A stretch of DNA of 64,000 nt from an uncultured Gammaproteobacteria bacterium (GTDB lineage Bacteria > Pseudomonadota > Gammaproteobacteria > Eutrophobiales > Eutrophobiaceae). Every line of letters starts with the position of its first letter. Position 1 is the first letter of the stretch. The notes under the pieces were generated by a model. That model saw only the letters and a program-made list of their open reading frames with translations, made no database searches and had not been told where the DNA came from. The position numbers and the translations under genes were made by a program. The stretch is taken from positions 558,001 to 622,000 of the forward strand of contig CALSRS010000001.1 in NCBI GenBank assembly GCA_943788815.1, written 5' to 3'. Shown here piece after piece: positions 1-9,342 of this stretch.

Positions 1-592
1 GATGATCTTCTGTAATCACGCCAACCCCAGGATAATCTATTAAGGGAAGCTCGGAAAAATCACCACTCGATGTTTCTGTTGCATCAAATACAGTTAATGC
101 ATGTATGGCATCGACTATGTCCATACCGTCTCCCAACACTACGCCAAAAACAGTAAACCCACCGTTCTGGTTATCCAGGTTTGCAGAATTGTCAGCGACA
201 TTAACAAACCAGGAACTGGTTGCACTATTGGGGTCGCCACCTCGTTTTGCCATGGCGACTGTACCGCGAATATTTGAACGACCAAATTCGTTTACGACGG
301 GAAGATTTTCTGCTATTTCAACCAATGTTTCATCAACCAGGGTATATGAGCCTCCCTGAATGACGAATCCAGTAGAGCTACGATGAAAAAATGAATTCAC
401 GAAACTATCATCATTAATATAACTGACGAAATTATCGACTGTGTTTGGAGCTTCGTCTTCCAGCAAGTCTATCTGGAAGCTACCTAAAGGTGTCTCAACC
501 AGGACAATAACTGCTTGTAACTGTAGAGGAATAAACACCAACCCCGCTAAAGTCAGAATTTTTAAAAATTGTCCAAATATTGTTTTCAGCAC
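1..592 (-). CDS. Secreted cyclophilin-type peptidyl-prolyl isomerase (3' end outside window)
   Basis: Catalyses cis/trans isomerisation of prolyl bonds, here probably in the periplasm. The reading frame opens at a GTG (590-592) preceded by GGGAG at a good distance. The first ~25 residues form a hydrophobic signal peptide ending near LQLQA. The mature part has the cyclophilin order: an early ETPLGSFQIDL strand, APNTVDNFVSYI, FFHRS..GFVIQGG, RGTVAMAKRGGDPNSATSSWFVNVADN and FTVFGVVLGDGMDIVDAI. The active-site Arg sits in the HRS motif and the Q in VIQGG. About 197 codons are visible; the C-terminus is cut by the window edge. The family call is secure; the exact paralogue (PpiA-like or other) is not. 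Confidence 0.9.
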   Translation of the reverse strand, partial: MLKTIFGQFLKILTLAGLVFIPLQLQAVIVLVETPLGSFQIDLLEDEAPNTVDNFVSYINDDSFVNSFFHRSSTGFVIQGGSYTLVDETLVEIAENLPVVNEFGRSNIRGTVAMAKRGGDPNSATSSWFVNVADNSANLDNQNGGFTVFGVVLGDGMDIVDAIHALTVFDATETSSGDFSELPLIDYPGVGVITEDH

Positions 593-839
593 CCTATTTC
601 TCCCAGATGGATCAGGCAGAGTTAAAATTTAATGTAAATTGTTGAAGGAAATCTAAAATAAATAAATGTAATTCGAATGATTCAATTATTATCTAACGTA
701 GGTAGGAAATAAAAGTATACATCCCGTAAGCAATTTACACACATACCAGGAGAATATTATATTAAATTACGATTAAAGTTACACCTGTAACTCACGTAAA
801 AGCTTAATTATAATTCTGTAGTACTTTAGAACCAGAATA
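593..839. other. Intergenic stretch between DUF4159 gene and cyclophilin gene
   Basis: About 250 AT-rich bases without a credible reading frame. It should hold the promoter of the cyclophilin gene and the end of the upstream minus-strand operon. The only structure I can point to is the short palindrome at 777-792. Confidence 0.5.
777..792. repeat. 16-bp inverted repeat, possible operator
   Basis: AGTTACACCTGTAACT: two perfect 7-bp arms around a 2-bp centre. The loop is too short for a good hairpin and no T-run follows on either strand, so a dimeric protein site is more likely than a terminator. It lies just after the DUF4159 gene and about 185 bp upstream of the cyclophilin start. Confidence 0.35.
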
Positions 840-1613
840 TTAGTGTGTCATTGAATATATTACTGCATTAACCCCTAAACGGAATGCGTCAGTAGATGGT
901 TTCAATGGCATCCAGCCCTGATAATACCATTCCCAGAAATTTGCCAAATCATTATTATATCCGGCAGCAATACCAACATTACCTTCGTCGTTGATTATAC
1001 CATGATAACTGATGTCACCCCCAGGAACATAAGGTGCCATCCCATTTAAGTCTTCCAGGCTAAAATGAACCTTAAATAATGGATGCGAGGTATCCAGTGA
1101 AATAAAATTTCGATCAGGGAATGCCCTTCTCACCTGGGATTTCATATTACTAATTTGAGCTGGTCCATCAAAATCATCCATAAGCACAAATCCACCTCGT
1201 GCAATGTATTCCCGCAAGTTTCTGACTTCCAGCAAGCTCAGTTCCATTTCACCGGGTTCTGAAACGTAAGCAAACGGATAATCAAAAATACTATCGCTAC
1301 TCAGATCAACAATCTGATATGAAAGCACATCAACATTAACACCTGTAGATCGACGAATAAATTCGTTCAGATTTTCATCTGACTCAGGATAATTATGTGA
1401 CCAGCCACGATGTCCCATCCAGCCATTGGTTCCAAAACGCCAACGGGCAACAACGAGTTCAGTCTTTGGTGGGGCATTTTGTGGGATAACATATCGGCCA
1501 TATGAACTTCCTCGATAACCCTGAGAATAGACTGATAATGCTATGACAGACAATGCGACTAGTACGACAAAGTTTCGCAGATGAGTTTTAAGATATATTG
1601 GAGTGTTGCTCAT
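840..1613 (-). CDS. DUF4159-family exported protein
   Basis: A 257-residue protein with an N-terminal hydrophobic segment (about residues 13-30) that looks like a signal peptide or anchor. The rest resembles DUF4159 proteins: ELVVARWRFGTNGW near the start, a central YPFAYVSEPGEMELS, then LREYIARGGFVLMDDF, a glutamine-amidotransferase-like fold described for this family. The late AAGYNNDLANFWEWYY is also typical. No catalytic Cys is evident. It is the last gene of the minus-strand ABC export operon, 56 bp after the HlyD-like gene, which may mean it works with that transporter. Function is unknown. Confidence 0.75.
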   Translation of the reverse strand: MSNTPIYLKTHLRNFVVLVALSVIALSVYSQGYRGSSYGRYVIPQNAPPKTELVVARWRFGTNGWMGHRGWSHNYPESDENLNEFIRRSTGVNVDVLSYQIVDLSSDSIFDYPFAYVSEPGEMELSLLEVRNLREYIARGGFVLMDDFDGPAQISNMKSQVRRAFPDRNFISLDTSHPLFKVHFSLEDLNGMAPYVPGGDISYHGIINDEGNVGIAAGYNNDLANFWEWYYQGWMPLKPSTDAFRLGVNAVIYSMTH

Positions 1614-1669
1614 AATACTTTTAAATCATACTCCAATTTTCTGTGCTTCAGTAATCCTGCGAGAAAATA

Positions 1670-2866
1670 TTAACGTGAACGGACCCGGCTTCCATCATCC
1701 AGATTGTCGCCGGGGTGATTGATAATACTATCTCCCTCATTTATTCCTGAAATTACCTGCGTCATTAAGCCACTTCTTTGTCCAGGTTCTATCATTTTTA
1801 ATTCAGCTACATTATCAATCATGGTGTACAGTGCCCATTCACCATCGATACGAAACAATGCGCTGGAGGGGACTTGTAAGACATTGTCTTCTTCCCATAA
1901 AACAAATGCAGTTTCAATACGATACCCGTCACCCAAACGCATCCATCTATCTTTTGGTGTCGTAATATCAACGATCACAAATACACGTTGTTCTTCTACC
2001 CCAAGAGCTGAAACTTTGGTAAATCCAACTGGTTCAACTGTGCGAACGATACCATCCAGAGTATCTCCCCCCCCCCAACGTGATAATAATACTTTTGTTC
2101 CTGGGCTAATTCTAACAGCATCACGAGACAATACCTCGACGACGATTTCAAGAGACAAAGGATCACCTATATCAATTAATGGTTCTCCTTTATAAACTAC
2201 TCCCTCACTTTCATGATGAATTTTCAAAACCTGCCCACTGACCGGCGCCTTAATGTAGACCGTTTCATTATTATCACCTTCAGTTTCACCGGCTGAATAT
2301 TTCAGTGCAGCTTCTGCCGAAATCTGTTCGTATTCAGCAATTTGCACCGAATACCTGGCTGACTCTAGCCTGGCAGCAGTCCGCCTGGCAGCCGCTTCAC
2401 TTTGTTGTAAGCGATCCAGAGGAATCGCACCCGTGTCAAACAGGCGTCTTAATCTATCCGCCTCATCTTTTGCATATTGCGCATCAGCCTCAGCAGCACG
2501 TACTTCTCTTTCTGCAGCATTCAAGGCTGCAATGGATGCAGATACCATAGCTTGAGCTTCAGCACGACTTCGTGGATCGAGTACATTTGAACGTAATGGC
2601 TCCAGGCTGATAATTTCCTGACCCATGGTGGCTGAATCTCCTACGTCCATGTCGATACGCCGGGCATAACCATCTACCGGTGCGGATAAAACGTAGTGAT
2701 CGATAATCCGCGTTTTCCCTTCTTCTTCTATTGTCACAACTAGTGGTCCCCTGTTAGCAACCACCGTATCAACCAATACCGGACGTGGTATAAAACCAAT
2801 GCCTATGATGATGATAATTACTACACCAACAGATACCATTACAGGATGTTTTTTAATTAAATACAT
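1670..2866 (-). CDS. HlyD/MacA-type periplasmic adaptor of an ABC exporter
   Basis: Membrane-fusion subunit linking an inner-membrane ABC permease to the periplasm or outer membrane. One N-terminal membrane segment (about residues 9-27) is followed by a first half-lipoyl region (VDGYARRIDMDVGDSATMGQ), an Ala/Glu-rich coiled-coil hairpin (about 97-190), the second lipoyl half (KAPVSGQVLKIHHESEGVVYKG, about 206-227) and a beta-barrel part with VPSSALFR. Its start lies 2 bp after the permease stop, so the genes are co-transcribed. Residues W264-G267 are encoded across a run of ten G (2067-2076 on this strand's complement), an unstable sequence that could switch the frame. The gene is intact as read. 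Confidence 0.9.
   Translation of the reverse strand: MYLIKKHPVMVSVGVVIIIIIGIGFIPRPVLVDTVVANRGPLVVTIEEEGKTRIIDHYVLSAPVDGYARRIDMDVGDSATMGQEIISLEPLRSNVLDPRSRAEAQAMVSASIAALNAAEREVRAAEADAQYAKDEADRLRRLFDTGAIPLDRLQQSEAAARRTAARLESARYSVQIAEYEQISAEAALKYSAGETEGDNNETVYIKAPVSGQVLKIHHESEGVVYKGEPLIDIGDPLSLEIVVEVLSRDAVRISPGTKVLLSRWGGGDTLDGIVRTVEPVGFTKVSALGVEEQRVFVIVDITTPKDRWMRLGDGYRIETAFVLWEEDNVLQVPSSALFRIDGEWALYTMIDNVAELKMIEPGQRSGLMTQVISGINEGDSIINHPGDNLDDGSRVRSR
2067..2076. repeat. C10/G10 homopolymer inside the HlyD-like gene
   Basis: Ten consecutive C on the plus strand, read as TGG GGG GGG GGA (Trp-Gly-Gly-Gly) in the gene. It is the longest G/C homopolymer I noticed in this AT-rich window. Tracts of this length slip in many bacteria and cause phase variation; here a change of one base would truncate the adaptor about two thirds of the way through. 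Confidence 0.8.
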
Positions 2867-2868
2867 AA

Positions 2869-5232
2869 TTATTCCCGAGTCTTTAATACACTAATTAAAT
2901 CCAGATGATCAAGCCTGTTTCTCACCACAAGCCCAGATAATATTGAAGCTATAATGACAACGGTCGCCGATATGGCATAGGTTGAATATTCAATGATCAA
3001 TGGCAACCTGAATATCTCCTTCGGAATTTCCTGAATCATATACCAGGATAATATCCTGCCAATAAGCATGCCCACAGGAATTGCTATTAGCGTCAACACC
3101 ACCAACTCTCCCAGTAAAATAAAAGATATCTCACCACGAGTAAAGCCAAGTACCCTGAGGCTGGCCAAATCACGACTACGTTCAGACAGCGCGATTCTGG
3201 CTGTGTTGTATACAACGCCAAATGTGATTATTACAGCGAGTGAAAAGATAAACCCAACAAATATATATACCATTTCAGCTGAGGTATCATTAAAAGCCTG
3301 AACAATATGTCGATTTGACTCATAATTGGCGACACGCGTCATATCTTTTAGCTCATCATAAATCTGTTGCTCATAGTCAGAATCAATCTTAAGGTATACA
3401 CCTGATATCAAATCATCTTCGCGCATCATACGATTTAAACTATTGATATTCATGTATGCACCAATACCAAAATATTGATTAACCAGGCCTGCAACTCTTA
3501 ATTTTTCTACCGGCCTTCTGCCTTCAAGTATTTCCAATTCAATCTCGTCACCAACATTCACGCCCAGTATTTCACCCAGATAATCAGTCAATAATATTCC
3601 TTGTTCAGGAATTTTAATCGCCTGGTGTTGCGTATTCAGCTGTCGATGAAGGTCCTGTTCTTGTTGAAATCCATTTATACTGGTCAGGTATGTTTTGTGA
3701 CTGTTAACCAGCCGCACTGGCACGGAACGAAATATTTCACCATAAAGCACACCATCCATATTCATCAAATTATAGTACGCATTTCTTGAACTTGGTTCGG
3801 TAAAAACCACGGTCATATCTTCTCTTTGTGCCAAGCCAAATTCTATATCAATCAAGAATTCCAGCGCGTCGCGAAAAAATGTTCCCACAACTAAAATGGC
3901 GCATGCCAGGGCGATGCCTGCAATAGACAAAGATGCCTTTACGGGCTTTCGTGATAGATGCCTTATTATCATTCTGGACATTTGAGGCAATGATTGAAAC
4001 AAAGCTAACTTTTCAAACATAGATTTACGAAATTTTGCCGGTGGTTCTGGTTGCATAGCCTGAGCCGGTGGTAATTTGACAGCCCGGTTTACCGCAAACA
4101 ATGTGCCAACTGATGCAGCGATGAATGTTATCAGAACGGCAATGGTGAGAATACTCAACCTGAGTTCGAATTCCATATAGGGTAAGCGATAAAATTCCAT
4201 ATAGAGACCACTCAAGGCCTGACCTAACCAGATTCCAGCTGCCAATCCTGTCATTAGACCAATCGTAACGATGATTCCCACATACCCCAAATAGTGTAAT
4301 CCAATATCGAAATTGCTGTATCCAAATGCCTTAAGTGCCGCAATAATTTCCCGTTGGGTATTGATTAAACGTGAAACAACAATATTAAGAAGAAATGCAG
4401 CTACGCCTAAAAATATTGATGAAAACATTCCTGCCATTTGTTCCAACTGATCTATATCACTCTTGAAAATCCGGTGAGAGATCTGCCATTCCCTCTCCTG
4501 GGCATCACGTCCACCATACGGCTCTAGAATTAAGTCCAGTTCTACGATTACATCTTTGGCATTAATACCAGACTGTAAAGTTAATGCGATATTATTAAAG
4601 GCATTATCCATATCAAAGGCCTTACCTACCGCATCCCGTGACATCCACATCACACCAAATCGCTTAAAATCTGGCATTATTGCGCCAGGGGCGACCTGGT
4701 ATATATATTCTGGAGATAATGCTATTCCGACAACACGCAGTGTTTCCAGTCGTCCCTTGATAATCATCTCTAAAGAATCACCTGGGACTAACTGATGTGC
4801 GTTTGCAAATACCTCATTTAAAATTACTTCATCATCTCTGACCGAGTCCGGAAACCTGCCTTGTAACAGGTATAAGCGATTTACACTCGGCTCACCAATA
4901 TCGGGTATTGATACGACCTGTCCTAAAATTGGCTCAGAGAAATCTTCTACAGTCAGTTTTGCGGATGCAATCACGCGCGATTCTACTTTATCGACACCAT
5001 CAATGGATTGAATGACTTCTAGCAGACTTTCAGGGGCACGATTTAAAGAAGCAAACACATCTTCAAATCGATAATCTCTATAATAGGCATCACGAGTATT
5101 GACCAGAGCGTCATAGGTAGTGATGGACATGATAAACGTTGATGTCCCAGCAGCGATAACCATGATGATTGCCAATGCCTGCCCCCACGTACCCTGAAGG
5201 TCGCGAAAAAGTTTACGGTTGATTGTTTTCAC
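2869..5232 (-). CDS. FtsX-like ABC transporter permease (MacB/LolC superfamily)
   Basis: Inner-membrane permease of a type VII (mechanotransmission) ABC system. About 787 residues with an N-terminal membrane segment (QALAIIMVIAAGTSTFIMS), a large periplasmic region, a three-helix FtsX domain near the middle, a further segment (KASLSIAGIALACAILVVG), a second periplasmic region and a final FtsX helix bundle (VYIFVGFIFSLAVIITFGVVYNT onward). The duplicated FtsX arrangement is typical. I chose the GTG at 5230-5232, with GGTGA just upstream and only 4 bp after the ATPase stop. The frame is open to an ATG at 5319, but that would overlap the ATPase gene by 83 bp. Partners are the ATPase before it and the HlyD adaptor after it. 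Confidence 0.88.
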   Translation of the reverse strand: MKTINRKLFRDLQGTWGQALAIIMVIAAGTSTFIMSITTYDALVNTRDAYYRDYRFEDVFASLNRAPESLLEVIQSIDGVDKVESRVIASAKLTVEDFSEPILGQVVSIPDIGEPSVNRLYLLQGRFPDSVRDDEVILNEVFANAHQLVPGDSLEMIIKGRLETLRVVGIALSPEYIYQVAPGAIMPDFKRFGVMWMSRDAVGKAFDMDNAFNNIALTLQSGINAKDVIVELDLILEPYGGRDAQEREWQISHRIFKSDIDQLEQMAGMFSSIFLGVAAFLLNIVVSRLINTQREIIAALKAFGYSNFDIGLHYLGYVGIIVTIGLMTGLAAGIWLGQALSGLYMEFYRLPYMEFELRLSILTIAVLITFIAASVGTLFAVNRAVKLPPAQAMQPEPPAKFRKSMFEKLALFQSLPQMSRMIIRHLSRKPVKASLSIAGIALACAILVVGTFFRDALEFLIDIEFGLAQREDMTVVFTEPSSRNAYYNLMNMDGVLYGEIFRSVPVRLVNSHKTYLTSINGFQQEQDLHRQLNTQHQAIKIPEQGILLTDYLGEILGVNVGDEIELEILEGRRPVEKLRVAGLVNQYFGIGAYMNINSLNRMMREDDLISGVYLKIDSDYEQQIYDELKDMTRVANYESNRHIVQAFNDTSAEMVYIFVGFIFSLAVIITFGVVYNTARIALSERSRDLASLRVLGFTRGEISFILLGELVVLTLIAIPVGMLIGRILSWYMIQEIPKEIFRLPLIIEYSTYAISATVVIIASILSGLVVRNRLDHLDLISVLKTRE

Positions 5233-5236
5233 TGGT

Positions 5237-5995
5237 TCACCATGTAATGTCCTTTGCATGGATCTTGTCTGGATTCTCTTCGACATTGGATATTTGGCCA
5301 TCAGCAAGATGAATAACACGATCTGCCATATTGCCGATCGAAATGTTATGAGTAATAACAGCCGTGGTAGTGTTCAACTCTTTATTGATCTGCTCTATTG
5401 CTGACAAAACGAGACAACCCGTTTCAGAATCCAGGGCGCCTGTTGGCTCATCACACAATAGAACTGTGGGTTTTTTTGCAATTGCCCGGGCGATTGCCAC
5501 CCTTTGTTGTTCACCACCTGATAACTCAGAAGGAAAATGATCCATACGATCAGCAAGGCCAACCAGTTCCAATGCCTCTTGTGGGTGCATTGGATTTTCT
5601 GAAATTTCAGTCACAATGGAGATATTTTCTATGGCGGTAAGGCTAGGAATGAGATTATAAAACTGGAACACGAATCCTACGTGCTGCCTACGGTATTCTG
5701 TTAGTTCAGATTCAGTAGCATGGGTAAGGTCCTGATCCCCATAATACACTTCACCGCTGCTAGGCCGATCCAGCCCCCCTAGAATATTCATATAGGTGGA
5801 CTTTCCGCTACCCGATGCGCCTAACAGTACAACTAATTCACCCGCATATAATTCAGAATCAATACCGCGTAGTGCATGAACTTTTACCTCGCCCATTTCA
5901 TAAATCTTGGTCAGACCAAGAGTACGAAATACCGGGCTGGTTTCCTGTGTGCTATCGTGTATGTTATCGTTCATACTGTTATCAAAGTGTAGCAT
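5237..5995 (-). CDS. ABC transporter ATPase, MacB/LolD type
   Basis: Nucleotide-binding subunit of the export complex. Walker A is GASGSGKST (residues 59-67), the Q-loop Gln is at 111, the signature is LSGGEQQ (from 158), Walker B is VLLCDE (178-183) with the catalytic Glu, and the switch His is H216. The [17 protein letters not shown] and CDEPTGALD stretches are characteristic of the LolD/MacB class. An alternative start is Met8 (5974). The upstream gap to the divergent esterase gene is only 21 bp, so the two promoters must overlap or lie within coding sequence. Substrate unknown; MacAB-like efflux or lipoprotein-type extrusion are both possible. Confidence 0.93.
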   Translation of the reverse strand: MLHFDNSMNDNIHDSTQETSPVFRTLGLTKIYEMGEVKVHALRGIDSELYAGELVVLLGASGSGKSTYMNILGGLDRPSSGEVYYGDQDLTHATESELTEYRRQHVGFVFQFYNLIPSLTAIENISIVTEISENPMHPQEALELVGLADRMDHFPSELSGGEQQRVAIARAIAKKPTVLLCDEPTGALDSETGCLVLSAIEQINKELNTTTAVITHNISIGNMADRVIHLADGQISNVEENPDKIHAKDITW

Positions 5996-6016
5996 CGATT
6001 AACCAATAAATTATTA

Positions 6017-6685
6017 ATGAATATGGAATATTTACCCGTTGTAGAAGTTGAAACATCCCAAAACATTGACTCCAGTGTTATATGGCTACATGGCCTGGGT
6101 GCAAATGGTCATGATTTCGAACCCATCGTCCCAGAACTGGGACTACCTGATTCAGCGGGTGTTCGATTTATATTCCCACATGCACCATCTATCCCTGTCA
6201 CAATTAACGGTGGCATGGTCATGCCTGCCTGGTATGACATTATCGATATGACCATGGATAGACATATTGATCATGATCAAATAATGCGGTCTTCAGAAGA
6301 AATCAATAAATTAATACAACGTGAAATTGACCGTGGAATTCAATCTGACAAGATAGTTATAGCAGGATTTTCACAAGGCGGCGCAGTGGCTTATCAGGTT
6401 GCTCTGACCTATCCGCAAACACTTGCTGGCTTAATGACCTTATCTACCTATTTCGCAACCTATGAGACAATTAAACCTCATAAGGCAAACTTAAAGCTTC
6501 CTATACTTATTTGTCATGGCACTTATGACATTGTAGTCCCGGAAACACTGGGGAAAAAGGCTGTCGAGTTGATTGAAAAAATGGGATACCATCCGCAATA
6601 CCAGACCTATCCCATACAGCATGGTGTTGGACCACAAGAGATTACAGATATATCAAACTGGCTAGTTAAAGTACTAAAGCTTTAA
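6017..6685 (+). CDS. Carboxylesterase / lysophospholipase-like alpha/beta hydrolase
   Basis: A 222-residue single-domain serine hydrolase of the phospholipase/carboxylesterase family (EstB, YpfH and eukaryotic acyl-protein thioesterases). The oxyanion-loop motif WLHGLGANGHDF occurs at 23-34, the nucleophile elbow GFSQGG places Ser119, the acid is the Asp in CHGTYDIVVP, and the catalytic His is in QHGVGP. FPHAPSIPVTINGG and MPAWYDI are family hallmarks. No signal peptide, so cytoplasmic. It is divergent from the ABC operon and convergent with the antiporter gene, 7 bp away. Natural substrate cannot be told from sequence. Confidence 0.9.
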   Translation: MNMEYLPVVEVETSQNIDSSVIWLHGLGANGHDFEPIVPELGLPDSAGVRFIFPHAPSIPVTINGGMVMPAWYDIIDMTMDRHIDHDQIMRSSEEINKLIQREIDRGIQSDKIVIAGFSQGGAVAYQVALTYPQTLAGLMTLSTYFATYETIKPHKANLKLPILICHGTYDIVVPETLGKKAVELIEKMGYHPQYQTYPIQHGVGPQEITDISNWLVKVLKL

Positions 6686-6692
6686 GGTTTTT

Positions 6693-9254
6693 TTAATTTA
6701 CACTCAAATCTTTGTAGAGTTGCTGAAAAGAACTGGCGACACCACACACATAAACCTCATCAGTCATTTCAATTCTGAATGTTTCAGAAAAATTGCTAAT
6801 AATTTCGTCATTTCGCAAAATGCCAATGATAGTACACCTCGCACGTTCCAGAATTTTATTTTGCACAGGGTGGCTACCTTCCAAAATCCCTGCTGATAAC
6901 TTGACAAGCTTGACATGCGATTGTTGTGACACCATGTCGCCAAGAATATGATGCGACAATAGTTGACCTGATACTTCACTAACTGATACGGCAAAATCCG
7001 CTCCAGCCTGCTGAATCCGCCCTACACTCTCTTCCAACTGGGTACATGCAATAATTGGCACATCGGGTGCATAATTCCTGGCTACGGTGCTTGCTAACAA
7101 TGTTGTATTGTCATTTTCACATGCCAGTATCATTACTCGAGAAACTAATAATTCTGCGTGGTCATAAACATATTTATCTAGTATATCCCCCACTACATCG
7201 ACACCTGGTTTCTCCACGGTGTCGATAACACAAACAGACTCGCCAGCTGCCCGTAGCATCTCCACAAGTTTGTTACCAACATCATCATAGCCTACAACAA
7301 CAATGGGGCCTTGCTTGGTGATGGGATGAGAAATCTCACTGATACGCTTGATACTCTCTGGTGTTCCTGCAGCCACAAGTATCATACCCGTTTGTAATTT
7401 TTCATCCTTTGTTGGACCAGGCAGTAAGGCATTATTCACCCACTGTGCGACGATATGTGCTCCAGTCTTGAGCCAAATTGGGTCAGCAGCTGTCTTGTTT
7501 ATCAATGGACTGTTTTCATGTATACGGATCTCAGCAATCTCCATATGATGTTTTAATGGTTGGACACCTGTAATCCTTGGTCCTATTTTGTCACTCGCTC
7601 TCACGGCTGCAACAGCAGATAACACATGATTGGGAGTAAATGCTGTGGTTGCTCCGGCAAGTTGCATCGGGGCCCTGCGATTTGGATTATCAATTAATGC
7701 AATCAAAGGACCAGTAAAACCCAGTTCACGGGCACGCATCGCAAGCGTTGCATCATCCTCGTCCCTGCCGTTGGCAACAATTGCCCTAGCCGAGATAACA
7801 CCAGACAAGTCCAGATCTTCATCATCTGATAAAGAGGCATGCACTACATGATAGTTTCGACTACTCAATTTGCGCGCCAGGTCTTCCTCATCCACTACGA
7901 TCACCAGAGGTATTTTTCTACTTTCCAGTTCATTAATAAACGAATCGACTTCTGGACCATAACCAAAAATGACAACCGTATCATCAACTATGGGTAGCTT
8001 TTTTAATAACTCTCCCTCATGATAATTATCAATTAAAGGGCTCTCAAACGTATCAAGCTGTAATAATCCTTTCGTGGCATTCGCATCCCTGACTGCCTTA
8101 CCCTCGAGTAAAATCGCGCACCCCTTCAGGCCTAGCGGTGTAAAAAGGTTTAATACAAATGCCGTCACTATCAATGCAGAAAAGGTAGTTTGGTCAATTG
8201 CACCCTGGGCTAATGCCAAGGAAGCGATAATAAACGCCATCTCTGCACGTCCACATAAACCAACACCAATAGTGAGTGCCTCTCGAAATGGTAATCCTAT
8301 CCGTAAGGCCATCCCCCCGGCACTGATGATCTGACCTACTATCACTGTAGTGGTCAGTAACATAATAAATGCGACGCCTGAGAGGGTAAAGTCAAACGTG
8401 ATTGAAAAACCCAAGGAGATAAAAAATATTGGTCACAGGAAGGAATAAGCAATACCATAAGTCCTGTCCTTAACGATTCTAACCAGGTTGGGGTGCGCTA
8501 CCTTTTCTTCAAAGAAAAGGCCCGCAAGGTATGCACCGATAATCATGTGCAAGCCGATCGCTTCAGCAAACAAACCAAAAGCAAATGCCACCAGTAAAAC
8601 AAAGGTGAAACCTTTTCCTCCTTGAGATCTGAAGGGCATCGTTAGGCGAGGATATATCCAGCGGCCAAGAAATAGAGCAACCATAAAAAAACCTGTTACT
8701 TTTGCGAGGCTGATAATAATACTCACAGGTTCGAATGTGCCATCAGTCAATACGCCAATGATAAGACCAAAAAATATCAGCGTAATCAGATTATCAATGA
8801 CACAACTTGCAAGAAATATTCTCGCAATCCTGGTATTTGCCAGGCCCAGGTCCTTCAAACTTTTCAGGGTAATAACTACTGCTGTGGCGGACATCGTTAA
8901 GCCAATAAATATTGCCCCGGTAACTTCCATTCCAAACAAAATAGCAACACCAAAACTGACCACAAAGGGCCCAATCGCACCTGCAACAGCAACACCAAAA
9001 GAACGTTTTAATGAATCATAAAATTCTAGCGGTTGAGTTTCGATGCCTGCATGAAACATCAGAAAGAATATCCCCAGTTCTGCCAATAACTGGATAGCAT
9101 CATTGGGCGTAATAAAACCAAACACAGCAGGACCTAGCAGAACACCCACGATTAGCTCACCCATTACCGTCGGTAAGCCCAGTGGACGCAGAGTGACAGC
9201 GACCACCCATATTCCGGTAAGTAAGATTAGTAAGTCCAGTGCGATTTGGTGCAT
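6693..9254 (-). pseudogene. CPA2 cation/proton antiporter with two RCK (TrkA) domains, split by an in-frame TGA
   Basis: The first part (9254-8433) encodes the start of the membrane domain, from MHQIALDLLILLTG to TYGIAYSFL, where TGA (8433-8435) stops it. The frame then continues without any shift as PIFFISLGFSITFDF, completing the membrane domain, then two Rossmann-type TrkA-N domains (VVIFGYG and IVVVGYDDVG nucleotide-binding loops) and a TrkA-C region to 6693. Homologues normally read a Gly before PIFF, so GGA to TGA is the simplest explanation. Everything else looks intact, so the mutation is recent, a sequencing error, or the stop is read through. The ion-binding segment reads SCVIDN where many relatives have an Asp pair. 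An initiation at the TTG of 8414 could express an orphan fragment. A separate intact CPA2 antiporter lies at 30432-32141. Confidence 0.8.
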
Positions 9255-9342
9255 ATTCGTATATCCGGCTTAAACCAGAAATCCAGATTGATTGATTTGA
9301 CGTGTGCGAACCAGTATCAAAGTCCCAATATAATACTCGTAA

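Noticed and set aside
105-632. Plus-strand frames in the first 630 bases
   Set aside because: They are antisense to the clear cyclophilin gene and have no family features.
777-792. Terminator for the DUF4159 operon
   Set aside because: Loop of two bases and no T-run on either strand.
8414-9254. The antiporter stop as a selenocysteine codon
   Set aside because: Homologues have Gly there and I see no plausible SECIS hairpin just after the TGA; simple nonsense mutation is more economical.
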